This document shows positions 7,278-16,081 of a stretch of 64,000 bases of DNA, piece after piece. Numbering within the stretch: position 1 is the first letter of the stretch; each line of letters opens with the position of its first letter. The position numbers and the translations under genes are program-made. Source of the DNA: RBG-16-66-20 sp964564865 (GTDB lineage Bacteria; Pseudomonadota; Gammaproteobacteria; Burkholderiales; SG8-39). Location of the stretch: NCBI GenBank assembly GCA_964564865.1, contig CAZMDA010000005.1, forward strand, positions 24,047 through 88,046. Direction: 5' to 3'. Below the pieces are notes generated by a model that made no database searches, had not been told where the DNA came from, and saw nothing but the letters and a program-made list of their open reading frames with translations.

Positions 7278-7627
7278 CGAAGTGGTGGGGCCCCGGCGGC
7301 GAGGAACCGGTGTCGCTCGCCGAACTGGATTTGCGCGTGGGCGGTGCGTTCCGCATCATATTCGGTGGCCCGCGGGGCACGGAGCACGAGTGCGCCGGGA
7401 TCTACCGGGAGGTGATGCCCAACCGCAAGCTCGTCTTCACCTGGTGCTGGCCCAACAGCACGCCGGAGCGGGTGTCGCTGGTGACGATCCTGTTCAAGCC
7501 CGCGGGCGGCGGCACCGATTTCGAGTTCCGCCACGAGCAGTTCTTCGATGAGGCGGCGCGTGACGGGCATCGGCGCGGCTGGAGCGAGAGCTTCGCCAAG
7601 CTGGAGGCCTTCCTGCTGCAGGCTTGA
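7172..7627 (+). CDS. SRPBCC (AHSA1-like) protein
   Basis: A 151-residue START-fold protein that probably binds a small hydrophobic ligand. Typical features are TLKRHFPVAPEKVWRAWTDPKALAKWWGP near the start and the C-terminal GHRRGWSESFAKLEAFL. It starts at an ATG with AGGAGGAG upstream, inside the end of the ArsR gene, so the two are translationally linked. Such pairs are common and the ligand is usually unknown. An upstream in-frame extension exists but is not family-like. Confidence 0.88.
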   Translation: MEQVGVQDKPSLTLKRHFPVAPEKVWRAWTDPKALAKWWGPGGEEPVSLAELDLRVGGAFRIIFGGPRGTEHECAGIYREVMPNRKLVFTWCWPNSTPERVSLVTILFKPAGGGTDFEFRHEQFFDEAARDGHRRGWSESFAKLEAFLLQA

Positions 7628-7658
7628 TCCCGCATCCACTTTCAACAAGGAGATGGCA

Positions 7659-8018
7659 ATGGCATACGTCGACGGTTTCCTGATCCCGGTCCCGAAGAAG
7701 AAGGCCGCCGCCTACCGCGCGATGGCGCGCAAGGCGGGCAAGGTCTGGCGCGAGCACGGCGCGCTCGACTACAAGGAGTGCATCGCGGACGACGTCAAGC
7801 CGGGCAAATGGACCTCGTTCCCGCGCGCGGTGAAGCTCAAGGCGGGCGAAGTAGTGTGGTTCTCGTACATCGTCTACAAGTCGCGCCAGCACCGCGACCG
7901 CGTCAACGCCAAGGTGATGAAGGACAAGCGCCTCGCGGCCATGATGGACCCGAAGAAGATGCCGTTCGACGGCAAGCGCTTCATCTGGGGCGGGTTCAAG
8001 GTGGTGGTGAGCGCATAG
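7659..8018 (+). CDS. DUF1428 family protein
   Basis: A 119-residue cytoplasmic protein (MAYVDGFLIPVPKKKAAAYRAMA, MPFDGKRFIWGGFKVVV) that fits the DUF1428 family, a dimeric alpha-beta barrel-like fold of unknown function. ATG 7659 is chosen over ATG 7653 because AAGGAG at 7647-7652 leaves the correct spacing only for 7659. It follows the ArsR and SRPBCC genes in the same direction and is likely co-transcribed with them. Confidence 0.85.
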   Translation: MAYVDGFLIPVPKKKAAAYRAMARKAGKVWREHGALDYKECIADDVKPGKWTSFPRAVKLKAGEVVWFSYIVYKSRQHRDRVNAKVMKDKRLAAMMDPKKMPFDGKRFIWGGFKVVVSA

Positions 8019-8124
8019 GAGGCGCGCCGCCGCGCGGAAACGGTTCGGCAACACTTCGATACACGGCAGCAATGCGCGCCGCCGGGCCGGCTCGTAGAAT
8101 CGGCGTCTTTTTCGCGGGCGCGAC

Positions 8125-9582
8125 ATGACTATTGCCGGGAATCGACGCTGGCTGGCGCTGTACCTGCTGTGCCTGGGCGAGCTCATGATCGTGCTCGACA
8201 CCACGATCGTGAACGTCGCGCTGCCGTCCATCCGCGAGGACCTGCGCTTCAACGAGACCTCGCTGGTCTGGGTGGTGAACGCCTACATGCTGACCTACGC
8301 GGGGTTCCTTCTGCTGGGCGGGCGCCTGGGCGACTATTTCGGCCAGCGGCGCATGTTCCTGCTCGGATTGACGCTATTCACGCTGGCCTCGCTTGCCTGC
8401 GGGCTGGCCGGATCGCAGGAGGTCCTCGTCGTCGCGCGCGCGGTGCAGGGGCTGGGCGGCGCGGTGGTGTCGGCGATCGCGCTGTCGTTGATCATGCGCC
8501 TGTTCTCCGAGCCCGGCGAGCAGGCGAAGGCGATGGGGGTCTACGGCTTCGTCTGCGCCGCCGGTGGCAGCATCGGCGTGCTGGTCGGCGGCCTGCTCAC
8601 CAACGCCTTCAGCTGGCACTGGAACTTCCTGGTCAACCTGCCCATCGGCGTCGCGGTCTACGCGCTGTGCCTGAGGCTGCTGCCGGCGGACGGGCCGCCA
8701 GCGCACGCGGGCCGGCTCGATGTCGGCGGCGCGGTCGCGGTGACCCTGTCGCTGATGTGCGCGGTGTACGCGATCGTCAACGGCAACGAGGCGGGCTGGG
8801 GCTCGGCGCAGACCGTCGGCCTGCTCGCCGCCGCCGCGGTGCTGTTCGGCCTGTTCATCGGCATCGAGGCCACGGTGCGCCAGCCGCTGATGCCGCTCGC
8901 GCTGTTCCGCCTGCGCAACATCGTGGTGGCCAACGTCATCGGCGTGCTCTGGGCCGCCGGGATGTTCGCCTGGTTCTTCATCTCCGCGCTCTACATGCAG
9001 CAGGTGCTGGGCTACAACGCGCTGCAGGTGGGGCTGGCGTTCCTGCCCGCGAACCTGATCATGGCAGCGTTTTCCCTCGGGCTGTCGGCGCGGATCGTGA
9101 TGCGCTTCGGCTTGCGCCCGCCGATCGCGCTGGGGATGGCGCTCGCCGCGATCGGCCTCGCGCTGTTCGGGCTGGCTCCGGTGGAGGGGAGCTTCATGCT
9201 CCACGTGCTCCCCGGCATGACGCTGCTCGGCCTGGGCTGCGGCATGGCGCTCAACCCGGTGCTGCTCGCCGCGATGAGCGACGCCGGGCCGGCCGATTCC
9301 GGACTGGCTTCGGGAATCGTGAACACCGCGTTCATGATGGGGGGCGCGCTCGGCCTTGCCGTGCTGGCGAGCCTCGCGGCCGCGCGCACCGATGCGCTCG
9401 CGGCCGCGGGCGCCGCGGCGCCGGCCGCGCTCACGGGCGGCTACCAGGCGGCATTCATCGCGGGGGCGCTGATGGCGGCGCTGGCGGCGGTCGCGGCAGG
9501 CGCGCTGCGCGGCGCGAAGAACGCGGATCAGGAAGGCAATGCGCCCCTCAGCTCCGCGCCGGCGGAGTCCCGCCGCCCTTGA
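8125..9582 (+). CDS. MFS transporter, DHA2 (EmrB/QacA) type
   Basis: Inner-membrane proton-driven efflux carrier of 485 residues, the length of the 14-helix DHA2 family. It begins RRWLALYLLCLGELMIVLDTTIVNVALPSI, with the motif D1-like LDTTIVNVALP and motif A GRLGDYFGQRR. Motif C-like glycines (AAGGSIGVLVGG) lie in helix 5. Substrate is unknown but probably drugs or other amphiphiles. A TAGAAT at 8095-8100 may be its -10. Its 3' end overlaps the convergent DMT carrier gene by 35 bases. Confidence 0.9.
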   Translation: MTIAGNRRWLALYLLCLGELMIVLDTTIVNVALPSIREDLRFNETSLVWVVNAYMLTYAGFLLLGGRLGDYFGQRRMFLLGLTLFTLASLACGLAGSQEVLVVARAVQGLGGAVVSAIALSLIMRLFSEPGEQAKAMGVYGFVCAAGGSIGVLVGGLLTNAFSWHWNFLVNLPIGVAVYALCLRLLPADGPPAHAGRLDVGGAVAVTLSLMCAVYAIVNGNEAGWGSAQTVGLLAAAAVLFGLFIGIEATVRQPLMPLALFRLRNIVVANVIGVLWAAGMFAWFFISALYMQQVLGYNALQVGLAFLPANLIMAAFSLGLSARIVMRFGLRPPIALGMALAAIGLALFGLAPVEGSFMLHVLPGMTLLGLGCGMALNPVLLAAMSDAGPADSGLASGIVNTAFMMGGALGLAVLASLAAARTDALAAAGAAAPAALTGGYQAAFIAGALMAALAAVAAGALRGAKNADQEGNAPLSSAPAESRRP

Positions 9583-10459
9583 GGGTGGCGATCAGCACGC
9601 CCGCGAGGATCGTGGCGATGCCCGCGGCATGGAAGGCGTGGAAGGATTCGCCGAGGAACAGGATCGCGAGGAGGGTGCCGAACGCGGGCAGCAGGTGCAG
9701 GGTGAAGCCGGCGGTGTTGGCGCCCAGGACCGCGACGCCCCGGTTCCAGCAGATGAACGCGAGCACCGAGGCGGCGAGTCCCATGTACAGCACCCCGGCG
9801 GCGGCCTCCGGGCCCGGCCAGCGCGGCGGCGAATGGATCGCGAGCAAGGCGTAGGCCGGCGCCAGCAGCAGCACCCCGGCCACCGAGATCACGAACAGGA
9901 ATCCGGTCCCGCTCAGCTCCGGCGGGCGGCGCTTGAGCAGAACCGAGTAGATGCCCCAGACCGCCATCGCGAGCAGCAGCCACGCGTCGCCGATGCCGAA
10001 CCGGAAGCGCAGCACGTTCTCCAGGTCGCCGCGCGACAGGATGACCAGGATGCCGGCGAACGAGAGCAGCATGCCGGCGACCTGGCGCAGCGTGGCGCGC
10101 TCGCGCTCCAGGATCCAGGAGCACAGCAGGATGAACAGCGGCCCGGAGGAGTTGAGCAGCACGCCGTTGACCGCGGTGGTGCTGCGCAGCCCCAGGTAGA
10201 CGAGGCTCTGGAACACCGCCACGCCGGTGAGCGCAAGCAGCAGCAGGACCCCGGCGTGGCGCCGGATCACCGGCCATTGGCCCAGCAGTGCGGGCAGGGC
10301 GAAGGGCGCGAGCACCACGACCGCGATCGCCCAGCGCCAGAAATTCAGCGCGACCGGGTCGAGGTCGTCGCGCAGCGCGCGCCCCGCGATCCAGTTGCCG
10401 GACCAGAACAGGCAGGCGAGCGCGAGCGCGAGGAAGGCCTGCGGCCGGGCGGCAGGCAT
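9548..10459 (-). CDS. EamA/DMT-family transporter
   Basis: Inner-membrane carrier of 303 residues with about ten hydrophobic helices in two EamA repeats (FWSGNWIAGRALRDDLDPVALNFWRW in the first, GDAWLLLAMAVWGIYSVLLKRR starting the second). Such proteins export amino acids or metabolites, and the substrate cannot be told from sequence. The end of its reading frame overlaps the end of the convergent MFS gene. The lipoprotein gene upstream on the same strand ends 11 bases before its start. Confidence 0.88.
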   Translation of the reverse strand: MPAARPQAFLALALACLFWSGNWIAGRALRDDLDPVALNFWRWAIAVVVLAPFALPALLGQWPVIRRHAGVLLLLALTGVAVFQSLVYLGLRSTTAVNGVLLNSSGPLFILLCSWILERERATLRQVAGMLLSFAGILVILSRGDLENVLRFRFGIGDAWLLLAMAVWGIYSVLLKRRPPELSGTGFLFVISVAGVLLLAPAYALLAIHSPPRWPGPEAAAGVLYMGLAASVLAFICWNRGVAVLGANTAGFTLHLLPAFGTLLAILFLGESFHAFHAAGIATILAGVLIATLKGGGTPPARS

Positions 10460-10470
10460 GTCGCCGCGGC

Positions 10471-10830
10471 TCAGCCTGCCGCGGCCTTGCAGCCGGTCAG
10501 CACCGGCTTGGCGCCTTCGAGCAGCACCGCCTCGGCGCCCTTGATCTCCAGCAGCGTGCCGCGGTACGCGTAGTTGGTCGCGGCGGCGGCGCCGGTCTTC
10601 TCCAGCCGGATTTCGCGCTCGGGCAGGATCACCCATGCCGCGGCGCCGTTGTCCAGCAGGCGCACGTAGAGCTTGCGTCCGCCGTCGCACTGGTAGGCGG
10701 TGGCGTTGGCGGGGACGCGCGAGCGCTCGGTCCGCTCCTCGCCGCCGAACGGCCAGAGGTTGACGCTGCCGCAGCCCGCGAGGACGAGCAGGGCGGCGGC
10801 GGTCACTGCGGTGCGGACGGCTTGTTCCAT
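10471..10830 (-). CDS. MliC-like lipoprotein
   Basis: A 119-residue predicted lipoprotein: short signal with lipobox LAGC (Cys 20), then a small beta-rich domain (AYQCDGGRKLYVRLLDNGAAAW, LEIKGAEAVLLEGAK, final Cys in LTGCKAA). The C-x-G-G start, KGxxA segment and paired Cys match the MliC/PliC family of lysozyme inhibitors, which protect peptidoglycan from host or competitor lysozyme. It precedes the DMT carrier on the same strand and is divergent from the amidohydrolase gene. Confidence 0.72.
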   Translation of the reverse strand: MEQAVRTAVTAAALLVLAGCGSVNLWPFGGEERTERSRVPANATAYQCDGGRKLYVRLLDNGAAAWVILPEREIRLEKTGAAAATNYAYRGTLLEIKGAEAVLLEGAKPVLTGCKAAAG

Positions 10831-10875
10831 GGCAGGTCGCGGCGTAGTGTAGCGAATCGACGGGGAGGACGGGAC

Positions 10876-12408
10876 ATGGGGTTCCTGGCTGACGACGAGA
10901 TCGAGCGCCTGCGGGGCGCGGAAACGCTGTTCGCGTCGCCGATCCCGGTGCAGTCGGTGTCGAGCGACGAGTTCCTGCCGGCGCCGCAGACGGCGAAGCA
11001 GCGCGCGTTCGAGGACCGGGTGAAGGCGCTCGGGGCGCGCCTGGCCCGCCGCCAGGGCATGAGCCGGCGCGCCTTCTTCCGCACTGCCGGGGGCATGGCG
11101 GCGGCGTTCGTCGCCATGAACGAGGTCCATGCCCGGGGCGGGCAGCCCCTGTACGAGGCAAGCGTCGCCGAGGCGGCCACGCCAGAGCTGGCGCAGGCGC
11201 GCGCCGACGGCCTCAAGGACCAGTTCGTCATGGACATGCACACCCATTTCCTGCGCGACGACACCCGCCTCGAGGGCTTCGTGCGCTCGCGCGAGGCGGT
11301 GGGCAAGGCGGGCTGGAACCCGGGGCTGGCGGGCAGGCCGCAGACGATCGAGGACCTCAAGTTCGCCAACTACTTCAAGGAGATCTTCCTCGACAGCGAC
11401 ACCAAGCTCGCCTGCATCAGCGGTTCCTACTCGGTGGACGAGCGCGACTCGTTCCTCACCAACCGCATGAAGTTCGACGCCCGCGAGCGCGTCAACCGCG
11501 AGGCCGGGACGCAGCGCATGTTCTCGCACGCCGTCTTCACGCCGGGCTGGCCGGGCTGGCTGGACAAGGTGGACGAGGAAAACGAGACCCTGCGGCCGGA
11601 CTCGTGGAAGGGCTACACCATCGGCGACAACACCAACAAGCACCTGTCCAAGTTCCCGTTCCGGCTCGACGACGAAAAGCTGATCTACCCGTTCTACGAG
11701 CGGCTGCTGAAGGCGGCGGCGAAGCACCCGGACCGGCCCGGGCTGAAGAACGTCTGCATCCACAAGGGCCTGTTCCCGCCGGTCATCGAGCAGCGCTTCC
11801 CGCAGCTGCTGGAGTACTGCCACGTCGGCGACGTCGGCAAGGCGGCCAAGGACTGGCCGCAGCTCAACTTCGTCATCTACCACTCGGCCTACCGCTGGGG
11901 CGGCGGCCCCACGACCGCACAGCAGGCGTGGGAGCAGGTCGAGCGCACCGGCCGCGTCGAATGGGTGAACGACCTCGCCGAGATCCCGGGCAGGTTCGGC
12001 GTCAGCAACGTCTACGCGGACCTGGGCCAGATCTTCGCCCAGAGCACCATGGCCGACCCGCGCGTGTGCGCCTTCATGATGGGCACGCTGGTCAAGGGCC
12101 TGGGCGCCGACCACGTGGTGTGGGGCACCGACGCCATCTGGACCGGTTCGCCGCAGTGGCAGATCGAGGCCCTGCGCCGGCTGGAGATCCCGGAGGCGAT
12201 GCGCGGGCGCTACGGCTTCGCGCCGCTGGGCGCGGCCGACGGTCCGGTCAAGCGCGCCATCCTGGGCGAGAACAACGCGCGCCTGTACGGCTACTCAGCC
12301 GCGAAACGCGCCGCGCTGGCGGGCGACAAGGTGGCGTATTGGAAGGGGCTCTACGACCGGCACGGCGGCGAGCGCAGCAATCTCGCGTACGGATACGCCG
12401 CGGGCTAA
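10876..12408 (+). CDS. Amidohydrolase-2 family metal hydrolase with internal Tat signal
   Basis: A 510-residue predicted metal-dependent hydrolase or decarboxylase of the amidohydrolase-2 family. The catalytic barrel begins at FVMDMHTHF (metal HxH), with a later conserved His in FVIYHSAY and Asp in VVWGTDAIW. A twin-arginine motif SRRAFFRTAGGMAAAF is at residues 63-78, behind a 60-residue hydrophilic N-terminus. ATG 11059 (M62) would put the Tat signal at the true N-terminus, but the longer start has a better upstream GGGAGGAC. If exported it acts in the periplasm. It is convergent, with a 4-base overlap, with an MFS carrier. Confidence 0.8.
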   Translation: MGFLADDEIERLRGAETLFASPIPVQSVSSDEFLPAPQTAKQRAFEDRVKALGARLARRQGMSRRAFFRTAGGMAAAFVAMNEVHARGGQPLYEASVAEAATPELAQARADGLKDQFVMDMHTHFLRDDTRLEGFVRSREAVGKAGWNPGLAGRPQTIEDLKFANYFKEIFLDSDTKLACISGSYSVDERDSFLTNRMKFDARERVNREAGTQRMFSHAVFTPGWPGWLDKVDEENETLRPDSWKGYTIGDNTNKHLSKFPFRLDDEKLIYPFYERLLKAAAKHPDRPGLKNVCIHKGLFPPVIEQRFPQLLEYCHVGDVGKAAKDWPQLNFVIYHSAYRWGGGPTTAQQAWEQVERTGRVEWVNDLAEIPGRFGVSNVYADLGQIFAQSTMADPRVCAFMMGTLVKGLGADHVVWGTDAIWTGSPQWQIEALRRLEIPEAMRGRYGFAPLGAADGPVKRAILGENNARLYGYSAAKRAALAGDKVAYWKGLYDRHGGERSNLAYGYAAG

Positions 12409-13646
12409 GCCGCGCGCGGCGCGGCGTAGAAGCCGAGCGACCTCCGCAGCAGGAACGCAGCGATGCCCAGGTTGAGCAGGTTCCAGGCAATGCCGTTGAC
12501 GAACGCGGTCTTGTAGGAGCCGGTGAGGTCGAAGATCAGGCCGGTCATCCATCCGCCCAGGGCCATGCCCAGCAGGGTGCACATCAGCACGATGCCGGTG
12601 TAGGTGCCCGCCACGCGCGCCGGGAAGTACTCGCGCACGATGATGGCGTAGGAGGGCACGATGCCGCCCTGGAACAGGCCGAACAGCGCCGACACCACGT
12701 AGAGGGAGGCCAGCGAGTCGAACGGCAGGAACAGCACCAGCGCCACGCCCTGGAGAGCCGATCCCAGCAGCAGCGTCTTCAGCCCGCCGATGCGGTCGCA
12801 GATCCAGCCCGAGGCGAGGCGGCTGACGACGCCGAAGCCCAGCATCACCGAGAGCATCTCCGCGCCGCGCGCCGCCGCGAAGCCCAGGTCGCCGCAGTAG
12901 GCCACGATGTGCACCTGGGGCATGGACATGGCGACGCAGCAGCTGATGCCGGCCATGCTGAGCAGGGTGAGGAGCGTGGCGGAGCGGAGGCCCAGGTGCT
13001 TCGCTTCCGGGACAGAGTGCGTCCCGGAAGCGATCGGATGAAGGTCAAGGGCAGGGGGACGGCGGCGCAGGACGAACGCGAGGGGGATGGCGGTGGCCAG
13101 GCAGAAGTAGCCGACGCCGGTGAAGGTGGCGCGCCAGCCGATGCTGTCGAAGTAGCCCTGCAGGATCGGCGGCCAGATGGCGCCGGCGAGGTAGTTGCCG
13201 CTGGCGCAGATGGCCACCGCGATGCCGCGCCGCTTCGTGAACCAGAGCGAGGTATCCGCCACCAGCGGGGCGAAGGTGGCCGACGTTCCCAGCAGGCCGA
13301 TGACCAGGCCCTGGATCAGGGCGAACTGCAGCAGGGTCTGCGAGGCCCCGGCGGCGATGAAGCCCGCGCCCAGGCAGACCGCGCCGATCAGCACCGGCAC
13401 CATGACGCCGAAGCGGTCGGCCAGGCGGCCCATCAGGATCCCGCCCAGGCCGAAGCCGATCATGGTCAGGGAATAGGGGAGCGAGGCATCCGAGCGCGCG
13501 ACCCCGAACTCGGCCTGCACCGGCGGCAGCGCCACGGCCACGGCGTAAATCCCGGAGCCGCCGATGGTCATGAGCGCGAGGCACGCGCACAGGCGGATCC
13601 AGGCGTAGGTGGATTCCGGCTCGGAGGATCGGGCGGCAGATGTCAT
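12405..13646 (-). CDS. MFS transporter, 12-helix
   Basis: Inner-membrane carrier of 413 residues. Motif A-type loops appear in both halves (GRLADRFGV; SGWICDRIGGLK). Overall it resembles the monocarboxylate/oxalate-formate-like MFS subgroup (YAVAVALPPVQAEFGVARSDASLPYSLTMIG). Its overlap with the amidohydrolase gene hints, by inference only, that it could move that enzyme's substrate. A perfect TAGAAT lies only 6 bases before its ATG on the minus strand, so its mRNA may be leaderless. Confidence 0.85.
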   Translation of the reverse strand: MTSAARSSEPESTYAWIRLCACLALMTIGGSGIYAVAVALPPVQAEFGVARSDASLPYSLTMIGFGLGGILMGRLADRFGVMVPVLIGAVCLGAGFIAAGASQTLLQFALIQGLVIGLLGTSATFAPLVADTSLWFTKRRGIAVAICASGNYLAGAIWPPILQGYFDSIGWRATFTGVGYFCLATAIPLAFVLRRRPPALDLHPIASGTHSVPEAKHLGLRSATLLTLLSMAGISCCVAMSMPQVHIVAYCGDLGFAAARGAEMLSVMLGFGVVSRLASGWICDRIGGLKTLLLGSALQGVALVLFLPFDSLASLYVVSALFGLFQGGIVPSYAIIVREYFPARVAGTYTGIVLMCTLLGMALGGWMTGLIFDLTGSYKTAFVNGIAWNLLNLGIAAFLLRRSLGFYAAPRAA

Positions 13647-13651
13647 CGCCC

Positions 13652-13674
13652 GATTCTAGCGGTCAGTTAGAATC
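13652..13674. promoter_or_regulatory. Divergent promoter with mirror-image -10 elements (MFS and surE)
   Basis: GATTCTA at 13652-13658 and TAGAATC at 13668-13674 form a perfect 7-base inverted repeat with a 9-base spacer. Each arm is a TAGAAT -10 on its own strand. The minus-strand one is 6 bases from the MFS start and the plus-strand one is 12 bases from the surE start. No good -35 is visible on either side. Confidence 0.4.
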
Positions 13675-13685
13675 CGCCCATCCCG

Positions 13686-14429
13686 ATGCGCATCCTGGTT
13701 TCGAACGACGACGGCTACTTCGCCCCTGGCATCGCGCTGCTGGCGCAGCGGCTGGCCGCCGTCGGCGAAGTGACCGTGGTCGCGCCCGAGCGCGACCGCT
13801 CCGGCGCCTCGAATTCGCTCACCCTGGACCGGCCGCTGAGCGTGCGCCGCGCCGCCAACGGCTTCTGGTTCGTCAATGGCACGCCCACCGACTGCGTCCA
13901 CCTCGCGGTCACCGGCCTGCTGGAGCGGCTGCCCGACTGCGTGGTCTCCGGCATCAACCACGGGGCGAACATGGGCGACGACACGATCTACTCCGGCACA
14001 GTGGCGGCCGCAACCGAGGGCTATCTGCTGGGCATCCCGTCGATTGCGGTGTCCCTGGCCAGCCGCAGCGGCAGGCACTTCGAGACCGCAGCCGCCGTCG
14101 CGCTGCGCATGGTAGAGCGCCTCGCGCGGGCGCCGGTGACGCAGCCGGTGCTGCTCAACGTGAACGTGCCCGACGTCGGGCCGGAGGCGCTTGGCGGCGA
14201 GGAGGTCACGCGCCTGGGCCGGCGCCACAAGGCCGAGCCGGTGGTCAAGCTGCAGACCCCGCGCGGCGAGACCGCGTACTGGATCGGGCCTGCGGGCGAC
14301 GCACAGGACGCCGGCCCGGGCACCGATTTCCACGCCGTTGCCGCCGGCCGCGTGTCGGTGACGCCGCTGCAGGTGGATCTCACGCACCACGGGCAGGTCG
14401 ATCTGGTGCGCGGCTGGATGGGCCGGTGA
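13686..14429 (+). CDS. surE: 5'-nucleotidase SurE
   Basis: Metal-dependent nucleoside 5'-monophosphatase of stationary-phase survival, 247 residues. The N-terminal metal site SNDDGYFAPGI, the Asn/His loop (SGINHGANMGDDTIYSGTV) and the C-terminal DFHAVAAGRVSVTPLQVDLTH are all as expected. It is followed by pcm with a GTGA overlap and then nlpD, the classic surE-pcm-nlpD order that often leads to rpoS. Here rpoS is not next: mltB follows on the other strand. Confidence 0.97.
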   Translation: MRILVSNDDGYFAPGIALLAQRLAAVGEVTVVAPERDRSGASNSLTLDRPLSVRRAANGFWFVNGTPTDCVHLAVTGLLERLPDCVVSGINHGANMGDDTIYSGTVAAATEGYLLGIPSIAVSLASRSGRHFETAAAVALRMVERLARAPVTQPVLLNVNVPDVGPEALGGEEVTRLGRRHKAEPVVKLQTPRGETAYWIGPAGDAQDAGPGTDFHAVAAGRVSVTPLQVDLTHHGQVDLVRGWMGR

Positions 14430-15103
14430 GCGAGCCCAGGGGCGCGCGCAACCTCGCCGGGGTCGGCATGACCTCGCAGCGCACCCGCGCGCGCATGGTC
14501 GAGCGCCTGCGCGAGGAGGGCATCGCGGACCCGCGCGTGCTGGCGGCGATGGAGGCGGTGCCGCGGCACGTGTTCGTCGAGGAGGCGCTGGCGCACCGCG
14601 CCTACGAGGACAACGCCCTGCCGATCGGCTTCGGCCAGACCATCTCGCAGCCCTACATCGTGGCGCGCATGATCCAGGAGCTGATGCGCGGCCGGGAACT
14701 GGGCCGGGTGCTTGAGGTCGGCACCGGCTGCGGCTACCAGGCGGCGGTGCTGGCGCGGCTGTCCGCCGAGGTGTATTCCATAGAGCGCATTCGCGAGCTG
14801 CTCGAGCGCGCGCGCTCGAACCTGCGCGAGCTGCGCCTGTCCAACCTGCGTCTCGCCTACGGGGATGGCAATGAGGGGCTGGAGAAGGCCGCGCCGTTCG
14901 ATTCCATCGTGGTCGCCGCGGCCGCGCCGGCGGTGCCGCAAGCCCTGCTGCGCCAACTCGCCCCCGGTGGCAGAATGATTCTCCCGATCAGGCAAGCCGG
15001 CGACTCGCAGCGGCTCGCGCTGATCGAGCGTGAGGGGCGCGGCTTCATCGAGACGCCGCTCGATCTGGTCCGGTTCGTGCCGCTGGAGGCCGGAAAGCGA
15101 TGA
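14426..15103 (+). CDS. pcm: Protein-L-isoaspartate O-methyltransferase
   Basis: Repairs isoaspartyl residues in aged proteins using S-adenosylmethionine. It has 225 residues. The conserved motif LPIGFGQTISQPYIVARM, the SAM-binding VLEVGTGCGYQAAVLARL and the final VRFVPLE are present. The start used is GTG 14426, overlapping the surE stop. An internal ATG at 14468 (MTSQRTRARMVERLREEGI) is also typical and would give 211 residues. It overlaps nlpD by 4 bases. Confidence 0.95.
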   Translation: MSEPRGARNLAGVGMTSQRTRARMVERLREEGIADPRVLAAMEAVPRHVFVEEALAHRAYEDNALPIGFGQTISQPYIVARMIQELMRGRELGRVLEVGTGCGYQAAVLARLSAEVYSIERIRELLERARSNLRELRLSNLRLAYGDGNEGLEKAAPFDSIVVAAAAPAVPQALLRQLAPGGRMILPIRQAGDSQRLALIEREGRGFIETPLDLVRFVPLEAGKR

Positions 15104-16074
15104 ACCTGCCGCGCAGTCTGATCCTTGCAGTACTCGGCGCCGCCGTGGTGGCGGCCGGCTGCGCCTCGCGCGCGCCTGCGCCGGTGCAGGAGCGCCGTCC
15201 GGCGCCCGCCGTAACGGCGAAACCGCCGGTCGCGGTGCCGGCGGCCAAGCCCGCGGCGCCGGCCACGGCGACCGCCGGACGCTACGTGGTCCGGCGTGGC
15301 GACACGCTCTACAGCATCGCGCTGGAGCACGGCGTGGATTTCCGCGACCTCGCCCGGTGGAACAACCTCGATGATCCGGCGAAGATCCGCGTCGGACAGT
15401 CGCTGCAGGTGAGCTCGCCGGAAGGCCCGCAGGCGGCGCAGGCCGGCGCGCAGGTCGGCGCCGTGCGGGCGCCCGGCGCGCCCGAATCGCGGCCGCTCGA
15501 ATCGCGCCCGCCCGGGCAGGCCTCGGCGTCCGACGGCACGACGAGGACGGCCCCAAAGGCGCTGCGCCTGCCCTACTCCGAGCAGAACGTGGCGCTGCTG
15601 TCGCGCGGCGAGTCACCGGCCCCGGCCGCGGCGAAGCCTCCGGCGCAGGGGGCGGCGCCGGCGCCCAAGCCGGAGCCGCCGAAGCCGGCACCCGAGCGCA
15701 ACGCCGACGGCATCGACTTCATCTGGCCGGCGAAGGGCGCGATCCTCGCGGGATTCTCTGAGCCGCGCGTCAAGGGCATCGACATCGGCGGCCGCATCGG
15801 CGATCCGGTGGTGGCGGCTGCCGCGGGCAAGGTGATCTACGTCGGTGCCGGCATCCCGGGGCTGGGCAAGTTCGTGGTCATCAAGCACAACGACGAACTC
15901 TCGACGGTCTACGCGCACGCCAGGGAAGTGCTGGTCAAGATGGACCAGTCCGTGGTCCGTGGCCAGCGCATCGCGGAGCTGGGCGACAGCGACGCCGATC
16001 GCCCGAAGCTGCATTTCCAGGTGCGCAGGCTGGGCAAGCCGCTCGACCCGATGGGCTACCTGCCGCCGGGCTAG
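15100..16074 (+). CDS. nlpD: NlpD-type lipoprotein, LysM and degenerate LytM domain
   Basis: Outer-membrane lipoprotein that activates a periplasmic amidase (AmiC) for daughter-cell separation. It has 324 residues: lipobox AAGC (Cys 21), an Ala/Pro linker, LysM (about 65-108, YVVRRGDTLYSIALEHGVDF), a second low-complexity linker and an M23-like domain (about 210-322). The domain reads KGIDIGG where active peptidases have an HxGxD site, and KLHFQ instead of HLHFE. It is therefore catalytically degenerate, as in known NlpD activators. No amiC is in the window. Confidence 0.93.
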   Translation: MNLPRSLILAVLGAAVVAAGCASRAPAPVQERRPAPAVTAKPPVAVPAAKPAAPATATAGRYVVRRGDTLYSIALEHGVDFRDLARWNNLDDPAKIRVGQSLQVSSPEGPQAAQAGAQVGAVRAPGAPESRPLESRPPGQASASDGTTRTAPKALRLPYSEQNVALLSRGESPAPAAAKPPAQGAAPAPKPEPPKPAPERNADGIDFIWPAKGAILAGFSEPRVKGIDIGGRIGDPVVAAAAGKVIYVGAGIPGLGKFVVIKHNDELSTVYAHAREVLVKMDQSVVRGQRIAELGDSDADRPKLHFQVRRLGKPLDPMGYLPPG

Positions 16075-16081
16075 GGCGGCG

